NCBI RefSeq assembly: GCF_001982605.1
Contig: NZ_MLCN01000007.1
Coordinates: forward strand, 1-64,000
Direction: 5' to 3'
Length of the DNA stretch: 64,000 bases
DNA from: Alkanindiges hydrocarboniclasticus
GTDB lineage: Bacteria; Pseudomonadota; Gammaproteobacteria; Pseudomonadales; Moraxellaceae
The first letter of the stretch is position 1. Each line of letters opens with the position of its first letter. The translations under genes and the position numbers were made by a program. Positions 18,942-28,041 of this stretch are shown in pieces. A model generated the notes under the pieces. The model was not told the origin of the DNA and made no database searches. It saw only the letters and a list, made by a program, of their open reading frames with translations.

Positions 18942-19859
18942 ATGACCTCACTCTCAGAAATGGGCGCAATCTTCGCAATGCAAGGCTTTAATGGCTTATC
19001 GGTGTTTTGTGTGCTGCTGCTGATGGCACTGGGCCTTGCCATTATTTTTGGTCAGATGGGTGTGATTAATATGGCGCATGGCGAGTTTCTAACCATTGGT
19101 GCCTATACCACCTACATGATCTCGGTGCTGGCTGAAAGCTATGCACCGGCCTTAATGCCCTACTATTTTTTTATTGCCATCATTGTGTCGTTTTTTATTG
19201 CTGGCCTGGTGGGCTATGGCGTCGAACGCCTGATGATTTCGCGGCTGTATCACCGTCCGCTGGATACCCTGCTGGCCACCTGGGGCTTAAGTCTGGTGAT
19301 GCAGCAGATTTTCCGTTCGGTGTTTGGTGCCAAAGAAGTCAGCCCTACCCTGCCGGAATGGCTGATGGGTTCGTATGCGCCCACCGACCTGATTGATATT
19401 CCAATTAATGGCGTGTTTCTGGTGGTACTGACTTTGGTCGTGACGGGCATTATTTTTTATTTGCTGTTCCGTTCGCGCTGGGGCCTGCAAGTGCGCGCCA
19501 CCACCCAAAACCGCATCATGAGTAATGCGGTGGGCATTAACACCAAACGGGTGGATCGCATGACCTTTGCACTGGGCTGTGGTGTGGCAGGGATTGCCGG
19601 TGCAGCGTTTACCACCATTGGTTCAACCGGCCCAACTTCCGGCTCACTGTATATCGTGGATACCTTTTTGGTGGTGGTGTTTGGTGGCGCACAAAGCCTG
19701 ATTGGCACCATTGCCTCAGCGTTTTCCATTGCACAAACCCAGTCGGTGCTTGAGTTCTTTATCAGTGGCTCAATGGCCAAAGTCATCACCCTGTCGGTAG
19801 TCATCATCATTTTGATGCTTCGTCCGCAAGGTTTGTTTTCGGCCAAGGTACGCAAGTAA
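18942..19859 (+). CDS. urtB: Urea/amide ABC transporter permease UrtB
   Basis: Inner-membrane permease of the branched-chain amino acid/urea class (LivH-like), 305 residues. I choose the ATG at 18942 because GGAG lies six bases before it; the ATG at 18921 has no ribosome site. Characteristic segments are GLAIIFGQMGVINMAHGEFLTIGAY, RPLDTLLATWGLSLVMQQIFR and FGGAQSLIGT, with about eight membrane segments. It pairs with UrtC to form the channel. Confidence 0.91.
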   Translation: MTSLSEMGAIFAMQGFNGLSVFCVLLLMALGLAIIFGQMGVINMAHGEFLTIGAYTTYMISVLAESYAPALMPYYFFIAIIVSFFIAGLVGYGVERLMISRLYHRPLDTLLATWGLSLVMQQIFRSVFGAKEVSPTLPEWLMGSYAPTDLIDIPINGVFLVVLTLVVTGIIFYLLFRSRWGLQVRATTQNRIMSNAVGINTKRVDRMTFALGCGVAGIAGAAFTTIGSTGPTSGSLYIVDTFLVVVFGGAQSLIGTIASAFSIAQTQSVLEFFISGSMAKVITLSVVIIILMLRPQGLFSAKVRK

Positions 19860-19991
19860 TTGTGTACTGACAAGCAGGTTGCGCATGACATTGCGTGCCG
19901 CATCAGGAGTTGCGCAAATGATTGAGAGCTTATGCAAGGCTTACGTCAGTCATTTGGGCACGGTCTTTCACCTCACTGACAGAGCATGATC

Positions 19992-21161
19992 ATGAAAAAT
20001 ACATTGAATGCATTACTCGGTGGAAAACAGGGCGCCATTGGCCTGCTCATTTTGGCAGCCATTATTCTGGTGGTCATGCCGGTTTTCTTTGACATCTTTC
20101 GCTTAAACTTGGTGGGTAAATATTTAAGCTATGCCTTTGTGGCTGTCGGGCTGGTGCTGTGCTGGGGACACGGCGGTATTTTAAGTCTAGGACAGGGCAT
20201 TTTCTTTGGCCTTGGCGGTTATTGCATGGCAATGTTTTTAAAACTTGAAGCCTCTGACACCACCAGCACCGCGCACCAAACCACACCAGGCATTCCCGAT
20301 TTTATGGACTGGAATCAGGTGACTAGCCTACCCGTATTGTGGGAACCGTTCCATAGCTTTGCCTTCACACTGTTTGCAGTAATTGCCATACCCACCGTGC
20401 TGGCCTTTATCATTGGTATTGCCATGTTTACCCGCCGCGTGGGTGATGTGTACTTTTCCATTGTCACACAAGCGATTGCAGCGATTTTGACCATTTTAAT
20501 TATTGGTCAGCAAGGCTTTACTGGCGGTGTCAACGGCATTACCGACTTAAAAACCCTGCATGGCTGGGACATTCGCACCGATTCGGCCAAATATACCCTG
20601 TACTTTGTCAATGCCATTTTGCTGATCTTAGCCATTCTGGTAGGCCGCTATATTTTAAGCTCCAAACTGGGTCGCCTGTTATCGGCCATGCGTGACAAAG
20701 AAGAACGTGTGCGCTTTTCCGGCTACAACGTATCGATGTACAAAGTATTTATTTTCTGTGTTGCTGCTGCCATTTCAGCGGTGGGCGGTGCCATGTTTAC
20801 CCTGCAAGTCGGCTTTATGTCACCTTCCTTTGTCGGCATCGTGCCGTCGATTGAAATGGTGATCTTTGCGGCGGTGGGTGGTCGCCTGTCCTTGCTGGGC
20901 GCGGTATACGGCACCTTGCTGGTAAACTTTGGCAAAACCTATTTTTCTGAATCGTTCCCTGAACTGTGGCTATTTCTGATGGGTGGCCTGTTTATTGTGG
21001 TGGTGATGTTTTTCCCAAATGGTCTGGCTGGTCTGTATGACAAATATGCCAAGCCTTATTTTTCAGCTAAAAAAACCAAAAGCCCAGCCAGCAGCAGTGT
21101 GGTGGTTGAACACAGCCCGGTTAGCGTTACAGCAGCCAGCGCAGAGGAGTCGAGCAAATGA
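19992..21161 (+). CDS. urtC: Urea/amide ABC transporter permease UrtC
   Basis: Second permease of the transporter (LivM-like), 389 residues from the ATG at 19992, which has AGAG seven bases upstream; an in-frame ATG six bases earlier is less well placed. It shows LVLCWGHGGILSLGQGIFFGLGGYCMAMFLKLE, VGDVYFSIVTQAIAAIL and AAVGGRLSLLGAVYGTLLVNF, the UrtC hallmarks. A short polar Ser/Val-rich tail follows the last membrane segment. Its stop overlaps the urtD start as ATGA. Confidence 0.92.
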   Translation: MKNTLNALLGGKQGAIGLLILAAIILVVMPVFFDIFRLNLVGKYLSYAFVAVGLVLCWGHGGILSLGQGIFFGLGGYCMAMFLKLEASDTTSTAHQTTPGIPDFMDWNQVTSLPVLWEPFHSFAFTLFAVIAIPTVLAFIIGIAMFTRRVGDVYFSIVTQAIAAILTILIIGQQGFTGGVNGITDLKTLHGWDIRTDSAKYTLYFVNAILLILAILVGRYILSSKLGRLLSAMRDKEERVRFSGYNVSMYKVFIFCVAAAISAVGGAMFTLQVGFMSPSFVGIVPSIEMVIFAAVGGRLSLLGAVYGTLLVNFGKTYFSESFPELWLFLMGGLFIVVVMFFPNGLAGLYDKYAKPYFSAKKTKSPASSSVVVEHSPVSVTAASAEESSK

Positions 21162-21922
21162 GCCATCAAGCGATTGGCGTTGAAATGCCAAAACCAGTGC
21201 TATTGGTTGAAGACTTAACCGTGTCTTTTGATGGATTTAAGGCCGTCAATAATCTGACCATGTACATTGATCCTAACGAAGTGCGCGTGGTGATCGGCCC
21301 CAATGGCGCTGGCAAAACCACCGTGCTGGATCTGATTTGCGGCAAAACCCGCGCCACCAGCGGCAAAATCCAGTTTAAGGGCAAGGAATTAACCAGCATG
21401 AGCGAGCATGCGATTGTGCATGCTGGCGTAGGCCGCAAGTTTCAGACCCCATCAATTTATGAAAACCTGACTGTGTTTGAAAATCTGGAAATGTCATTTC
21501 CGCGTGGCCGTAGTGTGTTTGGTGCGCTGTTTTTTAAACGTACTGCTGATGTGGTAGATCGCGTCAAAGCCATTGCTGCCGAGATTTTTTTGACCGATAT
21601 GCTGGATGAAACCGCCGACTTGCTGTCGCATGGCCAAAAGCAATGGCTGGAAATTGGCATGCTGCTGATGCAAGACCCCGAACTGGTGATGCTGGATGAA
21701 CCGGTGGCTGGCATGAGTGTGTCCGAACGTGAAAAAACCGCGCTGCTGATCCGCAAGATTTGTGAGGGCCGCTCGGTACTGGTGATTGAGCATGATATGG
21801 AATTTGTCAAAACCATTGCCGATAAAGTAACCGTGCTGCATCAGGGTCAAATTCTGGCAGAAGGCAAAATGGAAGATGTACAAAGCAATCCTAAAGTAAT
21901 CGAAGTGTATTTAGGTCATTAA
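21158..21922 (+). CDS. urtD: Urea/amide ABC transporter ATPase UrtD
   Basis: Cytoplasmic ATPase of the LivG type, 254 residues. Walker A is GPNGAGKTT. Walker B is ELVMLDEPVAGMS. The ABC signature is LLSHGQKQWLEIGMLL, the degenerate SHGQ form typical of UrtD. The H-loop lies in VLVIEHDMEFV. The start overlaps the urtC stop by four bases, so the two are translationally coupled. Confidence 0.94.
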   Translation: MSHQAIGVEMPKPVLLVEDLTVSFDGFKAVNNLTMYIDPNEVRVVIGPNGAGKTTVLDLICGKTRATSGKIQFKGKELTSMSEHAIVHAGVGRKFQTPSIYENLTVFENLEMSFPRGRSVFGALFFKRTADVVDRVKAIAAEIFLTDMLDETADLLSHGQKQWLEIGMLLMQDPELVMLDEPVAGMSVSEREKTALLIRKICEGRSVLVIEHDMEFVKTIADKVTVLHQGQILAEGKMEDVQSNPKVIEVYLGH

Positions 21923-22004
21923 TAATATTAATTTTTTAATGGCTGTATCGAATTGCTGACTGATGTTGTTCAATGTTTTTAACTCCCGTACTGGAGAAGC
22001 CCAA

Positions 22005-22703
22005 ATGAGCAGTATGTTTAATATTCAAGCGCTAGTATCCGGCTATGGACAAAGCGAAGTGATTCACCAGCTTGATCTGAATGTGGCCAAAAATGAAATT
22101 ATTGCCGTGATGGGGCGCAACGGCATGGGCAAAACCACGCTGTTTAAAACCCTGATGGGTGTGCTGCCAACCCGTGGCGGTGAAATTACCCTAGATGGCA
22201 AGCGCATTGAAAAAATGGATTCGTTTCAGCGTGTTAACAACGGCCTCGCCTATGTGCCACAAGGTCGCATGATTTTTTCCACCATGACCGTGCTGGAAAA
22301 TATCCAGACTGGCCTGCCCGCTTCAGCACGCGGCAAAATACCGCAGGATTTGTATGAGCTGTTTCCGGTGCTGTACGACATGCGCAAGCGTAAAGGCGGC
22401 AATTTGTCGGGCGGTCAGCAGCAACAACTGGCGATTGCACGGGCCTTGGCGACCAATCCCAAAGTGCTGCTATTGGATGAACCTACCGAAGGCATTCAGC
22501 CATCGATCATCAAGGATATTGCCCGTTCGCTCAAGCAAATCCGTGATCAGCGCGACCTGACCATTGTGGTATCCGAGCAGGTACTGAGCTTTACCATGGA
22601 TATTGCAGACCGTTTTTTTGTGATTGATAAAGGTCGGCTGGTGTATGAAAACACCCGGAATAATGTGGATGAGAAAACCATTAGCCAGTATTTGTCGGTT
22701 TAG
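22005..22703 (+). CDS. urtE: Urea/amide ABC transporter ATPase UrtE
   Basis: Second ATPase (LivF type), 232 residues from the ATG at 22005, which has GGAG eight bases upstream; an in-frame ATG at 21963 would add 14 non-conserved residues. Walker A is GRNGMGKTT, the signature is NLSGGQQQQLAIARAL and Walker B is VLLLDEPTEGIQPSI. It lies 82 bp after urtD and ends the transporter operon, with a terminator close behind. Confidence 0.94.
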   Translation: MSSMFNIQALVSGYGQSEVIHQLDLNVAKNEIIAVMGRNGMGKTTLFKTLMGVLPTRGGEITLDGKRIEKMDSFQRVNNGLAYVPQGRMIFSTMTVLENIQTGLPASARGKIPQDLYELFPVLYDMRKRKGGNLSGGQQQQLAIARALATNPKVLLLDEPTEGIQPSIIKDIARSLKQIRDQRDLTIVVSEQVLSFTMDIADRFFVIDKGRLVYENTRNNVDEKTISQYLSV

Positions 22704-22754
22704 AAGTTTATCGCGTTAACTGATAAAACATCATTCCAATTATTACTGTTTGAT

Positions 22755-22788
22755 GGCCTATGCATCTTTTTTTGCATGGGCCTTTTTT
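22755..22788 (+). terminator. Terminator after urtE
   Basis: A 10-bp stem with one wobble (GGCCTATGCA / TGCATGGGCC, 22755-22782) is followed by six T. It closes the urt operon. Confidence 0.85.
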
Positions 22789-22840
22789 ATTTAAAATTTT
22801 TATATTAAACAAATAATTAATAATTTATTAAGCTGAAATT

Positions 22841-22871
22841 TATACGTCATCCAACGTATGTTGCATTGCCC
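22841..22871. promoter_or_regulatory. Candidate operator upstream of amiE, shared with urtA
   Basis: TATACG-N8-CGTATG at 22841-22860 repeats the spacing and arms of the palindrome upstream of urtA (17288-17307). GCATTGCCC at 22863-22871 is also common to both regions. The site lies about 150 bp before the amiE ATG. The rest of the 310-bp gap holds the urtE terminator, an AT-rich stretch and a GAAAGAAGGA ribosome site before amiE. Confidence 0.5.
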
Positions 22872-23013
22872 TTTTTTATTCAACACTAAAGCCATCAGTA
22901 CAGGACATGCCCAGCATCACTTAGCTCGTTTAACGCTGGTTTTGATTAAATCGTGCCTGTCCGATGCTGTGGAGTATTTACGCCTTTAGTGGCTTTGAAA
23001 GAAGGAATAAATC

Positions 23014-24054
23014 ATGCGTCATGGCGATATTTCAAGCAGTCCCAGTACCGTGGGTGTGGCCGTAGTGAACTACCGCATTCCACGCCTACACACCAAAGCC
23101 GAAGTGCTGGACAATGCCAAAAAAATTGCTGACATGCTGATTGGCATGAAGCAGGGTTTGCCCGGTATGGATCTGGTGATTTTTCCCGAATACAGCACCA
23201 TGGGCATCATGTATGACCAGACCGAAATGATGGATACCGCCGCCAGTATTCCCGGTGATGAAACCGCGATTTTCTCAGCGGCGTGCAAGCAGGCCAATGT
23301 GTGGGGGGTGTTTTCCATTACGGGCGAACGGCATGAACAGCATCCGCAAAAAGTACCGTACAACACCTTGGTGCTGATCAATAACGATGGTGAGATCGTA
23401 CAAAAATACCGCAAGGTGATCCCGTGGTGCCCGATTGAAGGCTGGTGTCCGGGCGATCAAACCTATGTATCGGTTGGCCCCAAAGGTTTAAAAATTTCGC
23501 TGATTATTTGTGATGACGGCAACTATCCTGAAATCTGGCGCGACTGTGCCATGAAAGGTGCCGAGCTGATTGTACGCTGTCAGGGTTATATGTACCCCGC
23601 CAAGGAACAGCAGATCATGATGGCCAAAACCATGGCTTGGGCCAATAACTGCTACGTGGCCGTGGCCAATTGCACCGGATTTGATGGGGTTTACACCTAC
23701 TTTGGACACTCCGCAATTGTCGGGTTTGATGGCCGCACGCTGGGCGAGTGTGGCGAAGAAGAAAACGGCATTCAGTACGCGCAACTCTCCATTCCTGAAA
23801 TCCGGGACGCACGCAAATACGATCAGGCGCAAAACCATTTGTTCAAACTGCTGCACCGTGGCTATACCGGCGTGTACAACAATGGCGATGGCGACAAAGG
23901 CATTGCCACCTGCCCGTTTGACTTTTATCGTACTTGGGTGCTGGATGCCGAAAAAGCACAGGCCAACGTTGAAAGCTTTACCCGCTCGACCATCGGCGTG
24001 GCTGAATGTCCGATTGGCAACCTGCCACATGACGGACTGGAAAAAGAAGCCTAA
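23014..24054 (+). CDS. amiE: Aliphatic amidase AmiE
   Basis: Cytoplasmic nitrilase-superfamily amidase that hydrolyses short aliphatic amides such as acetamide and propionamide to the acid and ammonia. The 346-residue length equals Pseudomonas AmiE, and the catalytic triad falls at the same positions: E59 (IFPEYS), K134 (KYRKVIPW) and C166 ([11 protein letters not shown]). The start [20 protein letters not shown] is also AmiE-like. AAGAAGGA precedes the ATG. It follows the urt operon and precedes an amiB-like ATPase, the amiE-amiB order known from Pseudomonas. The amiC and amiR regulators are not present here. Confidence 0.96.
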   Translation: MRHGDISSSPSTVGVAVVNYRIPRLHTKAEVLDNAKKIADMLIGMKQGLPGMDLVIFPEYSTMGIMYDQTEMMDTAASIPGDETAIFSAACKQANVWGVFSITGERHEQHPQKVPYNTLVLINNDGEIVQKYRKVIPWCPIEGWCPGDQTYVSVGPKGLKISLIICDDGNYPEIWRDCAMKGAELIVRCQGYMYPAKEQQIMMAKTMAWANNCYVAVANCTGFDGVYTYFGHSAIVGFDGRTLGECGEEENGIQYAQLSIPEIRDARKYDQAQNHLFKLLHRGYTGVYNNGDGDKGIATCPFDFYRTWVLDAEKAQANVESFTRSTIGVAECPIGNLPHDGLEKEA

Positions 24055-24159
24055 ACCGCTTGCTGCCAATTTGACGAGAAAAAGTGACGGGAACAGAGTG
24101 ACGGAAAAGAGTAACCGGAAAGCGCCACACAAGACGGTCAAAGAATCAAGGTGAACGCA

Positions 24160-25242
24160 ATGCCATTTATCAATGATGTGCTGGAACAAAACCGCGAGGT
24201 TAATGCGCAGCAGAATTATGCGCAAGCCGCCAGCCAACAGCGTTTGAGCACCTCACGTTTTGTGTTTGAACCAAAAGTGGTGATGCAGCATTTGCGCGCA
24301 CGCATTATTGGACAAGAAGCCGCACTGGGCGAAATTGAAAACATGCTCAATGTGGTCAAGGCTGATTTTTCCAGCCTCGAGCGCCCGTTATCGGTCACGC
24401 TAATGCTGGGTTCAACTGGCGTGGGCAAAACCGAAACTGTACGGCTGATTAGTGAGGCAATTTATGGTCGGCCCGATGCATTTTGCCGTATTGATATGAA
24501 TACGCTGGCGCAGGAACACTATGCCGCCGCGCTGACTGGGGCGCCTCCGGGTTATGTCGGTAGCAAGGAAGGCACCACGCTGTTTGATATTGAGGCGATA
24601 CAGGGCAGTTTTAGCAAACCCGGCATTGTGCTGTTTGATGAGTTGGAAAAAGCCAGCACAGAGGTGATTCGTAGCCTGCTGAACGTACTGGATAGCGGCA
24701 CGCTGACCTTGTCGTCTGGCAGCAAAACCATTGATTTTAAAAACAGCCTGATTTTCATGACCAGTAACGTCGGCGCACGTCAGGCACAAAGCGCGCTGAA
24801 CTATTTTTCCAGACTGCCCAAACCAGCACAACGCCTGTGTGAACGCCTAGCTGAACAATGGGGCAAGTCACCCAAACACCAAGTTGAAAACGCACTGCAT
24901 CAGCAATTTGATCCTGAATTTTTAAACCGGATTGACCGCATTTTGCATTATCAGCCAGTTGACCAGCATTGGCTGGATGCCCTGATTGATATCGAACTGG
25001 ACAAACTCAATAGCCGCCTGCGCAAACAGGGTCGGCAGGTCAGCCTTGATGCCAGCACGCGGGCATTGCTGAGCCGTCAGCATCGCGTGCGCTTTGGAGC
25101 GCGTGATCTGGCGCGCAAATTTCGCACCCAACTGGAACCGGTACTGGCGCGTTTTATCCTTGAGCATCCCGAACAACAGCAACTGCATCTATGTGTCAAA
25201 AATCGGCAGCTATCCGTGATGGCACATCCGGTTGATTCATAA
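24160..25242 (+). CDS. amiB: AmiB-like Clp/Hsp100-type AAA+ ATPase
   Basis: A 360-residue single-module AAA+ ATPase resembling the second ATPase domain of ClpA/ClpB and the AmiB protein of the Pseudomonas amidase operon. Walker A is at residues 84-91 (GSTGVGKT) and Walker B has D160-E161. The pore-loop motif GAPPGYVG is at 127-134, with sensor I in LIFMTSNVGAR, an LNRID box and a C-terminal small domain with the FGARDLARK sensor-II region. There is no Clp N-domain and no first ATPase domain. I choose ATG 24160 because AAGGTGA lies five bases before it. The AmiB role is not settled; assembly or remodelling of the amidase or transport system is the usual suggestion. Confidence 0.8.
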   Translation: MPFINDVLEQNREVNAQQNYAQAASQQRLSTSRFVFEPKVVMQHLRARIIGQEAALGEIENMLNVVKADFSSLERPLSVTLMLGSTGVGKTETVRLISEAIYGRPDAFCRIDMNTLAQEHYAAALTGAPPGYVGSKEGTTLFDIEAIQGSFSKPGIVLFDELEKASTEVIRSLLNVLDSGTLTLSSGSKTIDFKNSLIFMTSNVGARQAQSALNYFSRLPKPAQRLCERLAEQWGKSPKHQVENALHQQFDPEFLNRIDRILHYQPVDQHWLDALIDIELDKLNSRLRKQGRQVSLDASTRALLSRQHRVRFGARDLARKFRTQLEPVLARFILEHPEQQQLHLCVKNRQLSVMAHPVDS

Positions 25243-25392
25243 GATGAATTGACCTGATTGCGTCGTCTCTAAATTTTTAACTTGACCATTTATTTAAACC
25301 TTTTTACCGCCAAAGCCTTGGCAACCTGATCGTAAATGCAAGCCGCAACACCGCACACCGATCCAATCCATGTACTTAGTGAGGTCTTTACT

Positions 25393-26571
25393 ATGCAACA
25401 CATCAAAATTAAACCTGGGGTACCGCTAGCAGAGCAAGCCGAACTGGGGCACAACCGCTGGCATCCGGACATTCCATTTTTGACCACTGTTAAACCGGGT
25501 GAAGAAATCCTGCTGGAAAGTCTGGATTTTCTGGATGCGCAAATTCAGGATACGGACTCGGTCGACGATATTATCAATGTGGATTTAACCCGCGCCCATC
25601 CCTTAACTGGCCCGTTTTATGTCGAAGGCGCAGAAGCCGGTGATTTGCTGGTGATTGATTTGCTGGATATTAAACCCGTGACCCCGATTGGATTTTCTGG
25701 CGTATTTGCCAAAGAAAACGGCGGTGGTTTTCTGGCCGATTATTTTCCGGATGCCGACAAAGCCATTTGGGATTTAAAAGGCTTGTACGCTACTTCGCGA
25801 CACATTCCGGGTGTACGCATTGCGGGTCTCACCCATCCGGGCTTAATGGGCTGCCTGCCGTCCATGGATTTGCTTAAGGAATGGAACCGCCGTGAAGGGT
25901 TGCTGGTGCCCAAAGGTCAGGCCAACCCGCCTGATCCACGGACTGCCGTATTGCGTGGGCTAAAAGGTGCCGAGTTTGACCGTATGGCGGCAGAAGCAGC
26001 ACGCACCGTACCGCCACGGGAGCACGGCGGCAATACCGACATTAAGGATTTATCAGCCGGTTCGCGGATTTTCTTTCCGGTGTATGTGGATGGTGCGGGC
26101 TTTTCGATGGGCGATTTGCACTTTTCACAAGGCGATGGCGAAATTGGCTTTTGCGGCGCAATTGAAATGGACGGCGTGACCCGCGTAGGCTTTGACCTGA
26201 TCAAGGGCGGCATGGCCAAGTACAACATCGACGCACCGATTTTTATTCCCAGTCCAGTCAAACCCAACTATGACGAATGGCTGACCTTTGAAGGCATCAG
26301 TGTTGAAAATGGCGTGAACTATTATCTGGATGCCAGCGTGGCTTACCGTCAGGCCTGCCTAAAAGCCATCAAATACTTGGAAAACTTTGGTTTTACGGGT
26401 AGTCAGGCCTACATGTTGCTTACTGCCGCTCCGGTTGAAGGCCGCATTGGTGGCATTGTGGATATTCCCAACTGTGCCTGTACGGTGTCCTTACCGACAG
26501 GTATTTTTGAGCAGGATATTTTGCCCAAAGGCATGCTTAACGATAAAAAATTCTGGGGACACGAGCGCTAG
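25393..26571 (+). CDS. fmdA: Formamidase FmdA (acetamidase/formamidase family)
   Basis: Zinc-dependent amidohydrolase that converts formamide (and weakly other short amides) to formate and ammonia. The 392-residue protein starts at ATG 25393, with TGAGG eight bases upstream. Family marks include the early FLTTVKPGEEILLESLDF, the LTHPGLMGCLPS segment, the PPREHGGNTDIKDLSAGSRIFFPV block and SMGDLHFSQGDGEIGFCGAIEM with its metal-binding His and Asp. FmdA genes sit beside ABC transporters for amides/urea in Methylophilus, which supports the amide reading of this cluster. Confidence 0.94.
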   Translation: MQHIKIKPGVPLAEQAELGHNRWHPDIPFLTTVKPGEEILLESLDFLDAQIQDTDSVDDIINVDLTRAHPLTGPFYVEGAEAGDLLVIDLLDIKPVTPIGFSGVFAKENGGGFLADYFPDADKAIWDLKGLYATSRHIPGVRIAGLTHPGLMGCLPSMDLLKEWNRREGLLVPKGQANPPDPRTAVLRGLKGAEFDRMAAEAARTVPPREHGGNTDIKDLSAGSRIFFPVYVDGAGFSMGDLHFSQGDGEIGFCGAIEMDGVTRVGFDLIKGGMAKYNIDAPIFIPSPVKPNYDEWLTFEGISVENGVNYYLDASVAYRQACLKAIKYLENFGFTGSQAYMLLTAAPVEGRIGGIVDIPNCACTVSLPTGIFEQDILPKGMLNDKKFWGHER

Positions 26572-26684
26572 AAACAGCAGAATACTGTCCGAGAATACTG
26601 CCCTAGAACACCGTCCGCTTTGCCCAACCTCTCTTAATGAATCAGGGAGGTTAGACAGATCAATTTGAATTAAGGAATTTTGCC

Positions 26685-26978
26685 ATGCCTTTATATGATA
26701 TTCGCTGCCAGCATTGTGACGGCATTTTTGAAAAACGGCTTGCGATTGCTGCTATTTCAACTGACATTCCCTGTGAATATTGCCAGCAAGATACGCCCGC
26801 CAAACCGATGCTCACCGCGCATGTACAACTTAAAACCAACTACAAATGGCAGCCGCAAAGCAAAGCCGAACAACTGGCGGGTAAAGGCATTACTGGGCCG
26901 GGCACGGATAAAAATGCAGCACGTAATTCCGTGCTGCATAACTGCAAAGGCATGAATTGCAGCGTGTGCGGGCTTTAA
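26685..26978 (+). CDS. fmdB: FmdB-family zinc-ribbon protein
   Basis: A 97-residue protein of the FmdB family, named from the formamidase regulatory gene of Methylophilus. It starts MPLYDIRCQHCDGIFEKRL and has two Cys knuckles (CQHC and CEYC), plus a third Cys-rich end (CKGMNCSVCGL) that is less usual. A TAAGGA site precedes the ATG. It follows fmdA by 113 bp and closes the amide cluster. Whether it regulates transcription or matures the enzyme is unknown. Confidence 0.85.
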   Translation: MPLYDIRCQHCDGIFEKRLAIAAISTDIPCEYCQQDTPAKPMLTAHVQLKTNYKWQPQSKAEQLAGKGITGPGTDKNAARNSVLHNCKGMNCSVCGL

Positions 26979-27066
26979 CCCTTTACTGCGCTTTATGCCA
27001 AGGTATGGTGCCAAGCAATACCACGGTTAAGTTGCTGTTTTAGCCAAATATTCCACCAACTCTAGC

Positions 27067-27975
27067 TTAGCCCGCTATCAACCGACCCGGCTGTAATGGC
27101 GCAATACCCTCCCGCGTGGCCACAAATTCCGGGCGCGGTGTTAAGCCCGCCAGCGGTTGCTGCAACTGGTTATGGATGCTGTTATACACAAAAAATGCAT
27201 TACTGCGTGAATACGGGGTAATGTTGCTGTTTGACCCATGCATCAGGTTACAGTCAAAGAAAATCACGCTGCCGGCCTTGCCGGTACAGGAGTGAATGCC
27301 GCCAATATCCGCCAGATACTGCAACAGCATGGCATCAGGCACACCATATTCCTGTTTTTTGAGCGACTTTTTATAGTGTTCATCCGGTGTTTCACCCTGA
27401 CAGGACACATAATGCTGGTGTGAACCGGGAATGACCAGTAACGGGCCATTATGCTCATCATTATCAGTCAGCAAAATGGAACAGCTCAGCGCACGCATAC
27501 TGGGCATGCCATCTTCACTGTGCCAGGTTTCAAAATCCGAGTGCCAGTAAAATTCCTTGCCATGCAGGCCGGGCTTGTAATTAATGCGCGACTGATGCAC
27601 ATACACTTCGCTGCCCAGCAGTTCACGTGCCACATTCAGCACCCGTTCATCACGTACCAGACTGGCAAAAATCTCATTGAGGCGGTGAACATTAAAAATG
27701 GAACGCACTTGCTGGCTGCTGCGCTCGGTAATGGCTTCGGGGCGGCTTTGCTGCGCATAGTCGTGGCGCATGTCCTGCAAGTGATTCAGCAACAGGCTCA
27801 CTTCATCGCTGTTAAACAGGTTATCAATCTGCAAAAACCCCTGATTCTGGTAACTTTGCCTTTGTCGCTCACTCAATTGCTGCACGGGTGGCTCGGCATA
27901 TACCACCGGGTCCTGCCGGGCGACAATGGCCGCGCTGCTACTGGTGCGGGTTAAATAAGGATTATTCAGTTGCAT
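27067..27975 (-). CDS. ectD: Ectoine hydroxylase EctD
   Basis: Fe(II)/2-oxoglutarate dioxygenase that converts ectoine to 5-hydroxyectoine. The 302-residue product has the iron ligands H145 and D147 (WHSDFETWHSEDGMP) and H246 (LMHGSN), matching the known EctD triad. The ectoine-binding signature around FYWHSDFETWHSEDG is intact. AGGAG precedes the ATG at 27975. It follows ectC by 66 bp and is the last gene of the ectoine cluster. Confidence 0.95.
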   Translation of the reverse strand: MQLNNPYLTRTSSSAAIVARQDPVVYAEPPVQQLSERQRQSYQNQGFLQIDNLFNSDEVSLLLNHLQDMRHDYAQQSRPEAITERSSQQVRSIFNVHRLNEIFASLVRDERVLNVARELLGSEVYVHQSRINYKPGLHGKEFYWHSDFETWHSEDGMPSMRALSCSILLTDNDEHNGPLLVIPGSHQHYVSCQGETPDEHYKKSLKKQEYGVPDAMLLQYLADIGGIHSCTGKAGSVIFFDCNLMHGSNSNITPYSRSNAFFVYNSIHNQLQQPLAGLTPRPEFVATREGIAPLQPGRLIAG

Positions 27976-28041
27976 AAAACCGTAGCTCCTGATGGTTGGT
28001 TGGGGCTGATGAATAGATAAATCACGGCGCTGGACACAGGC

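Noticed and set aside
22900-22980. CAGCATC ... GATGCTG in the amiE leader as an AmiR-type antiterminator target
   Set aside because: The loop is very long, there is no T run, and no amiR or amiC gene is present in the window.
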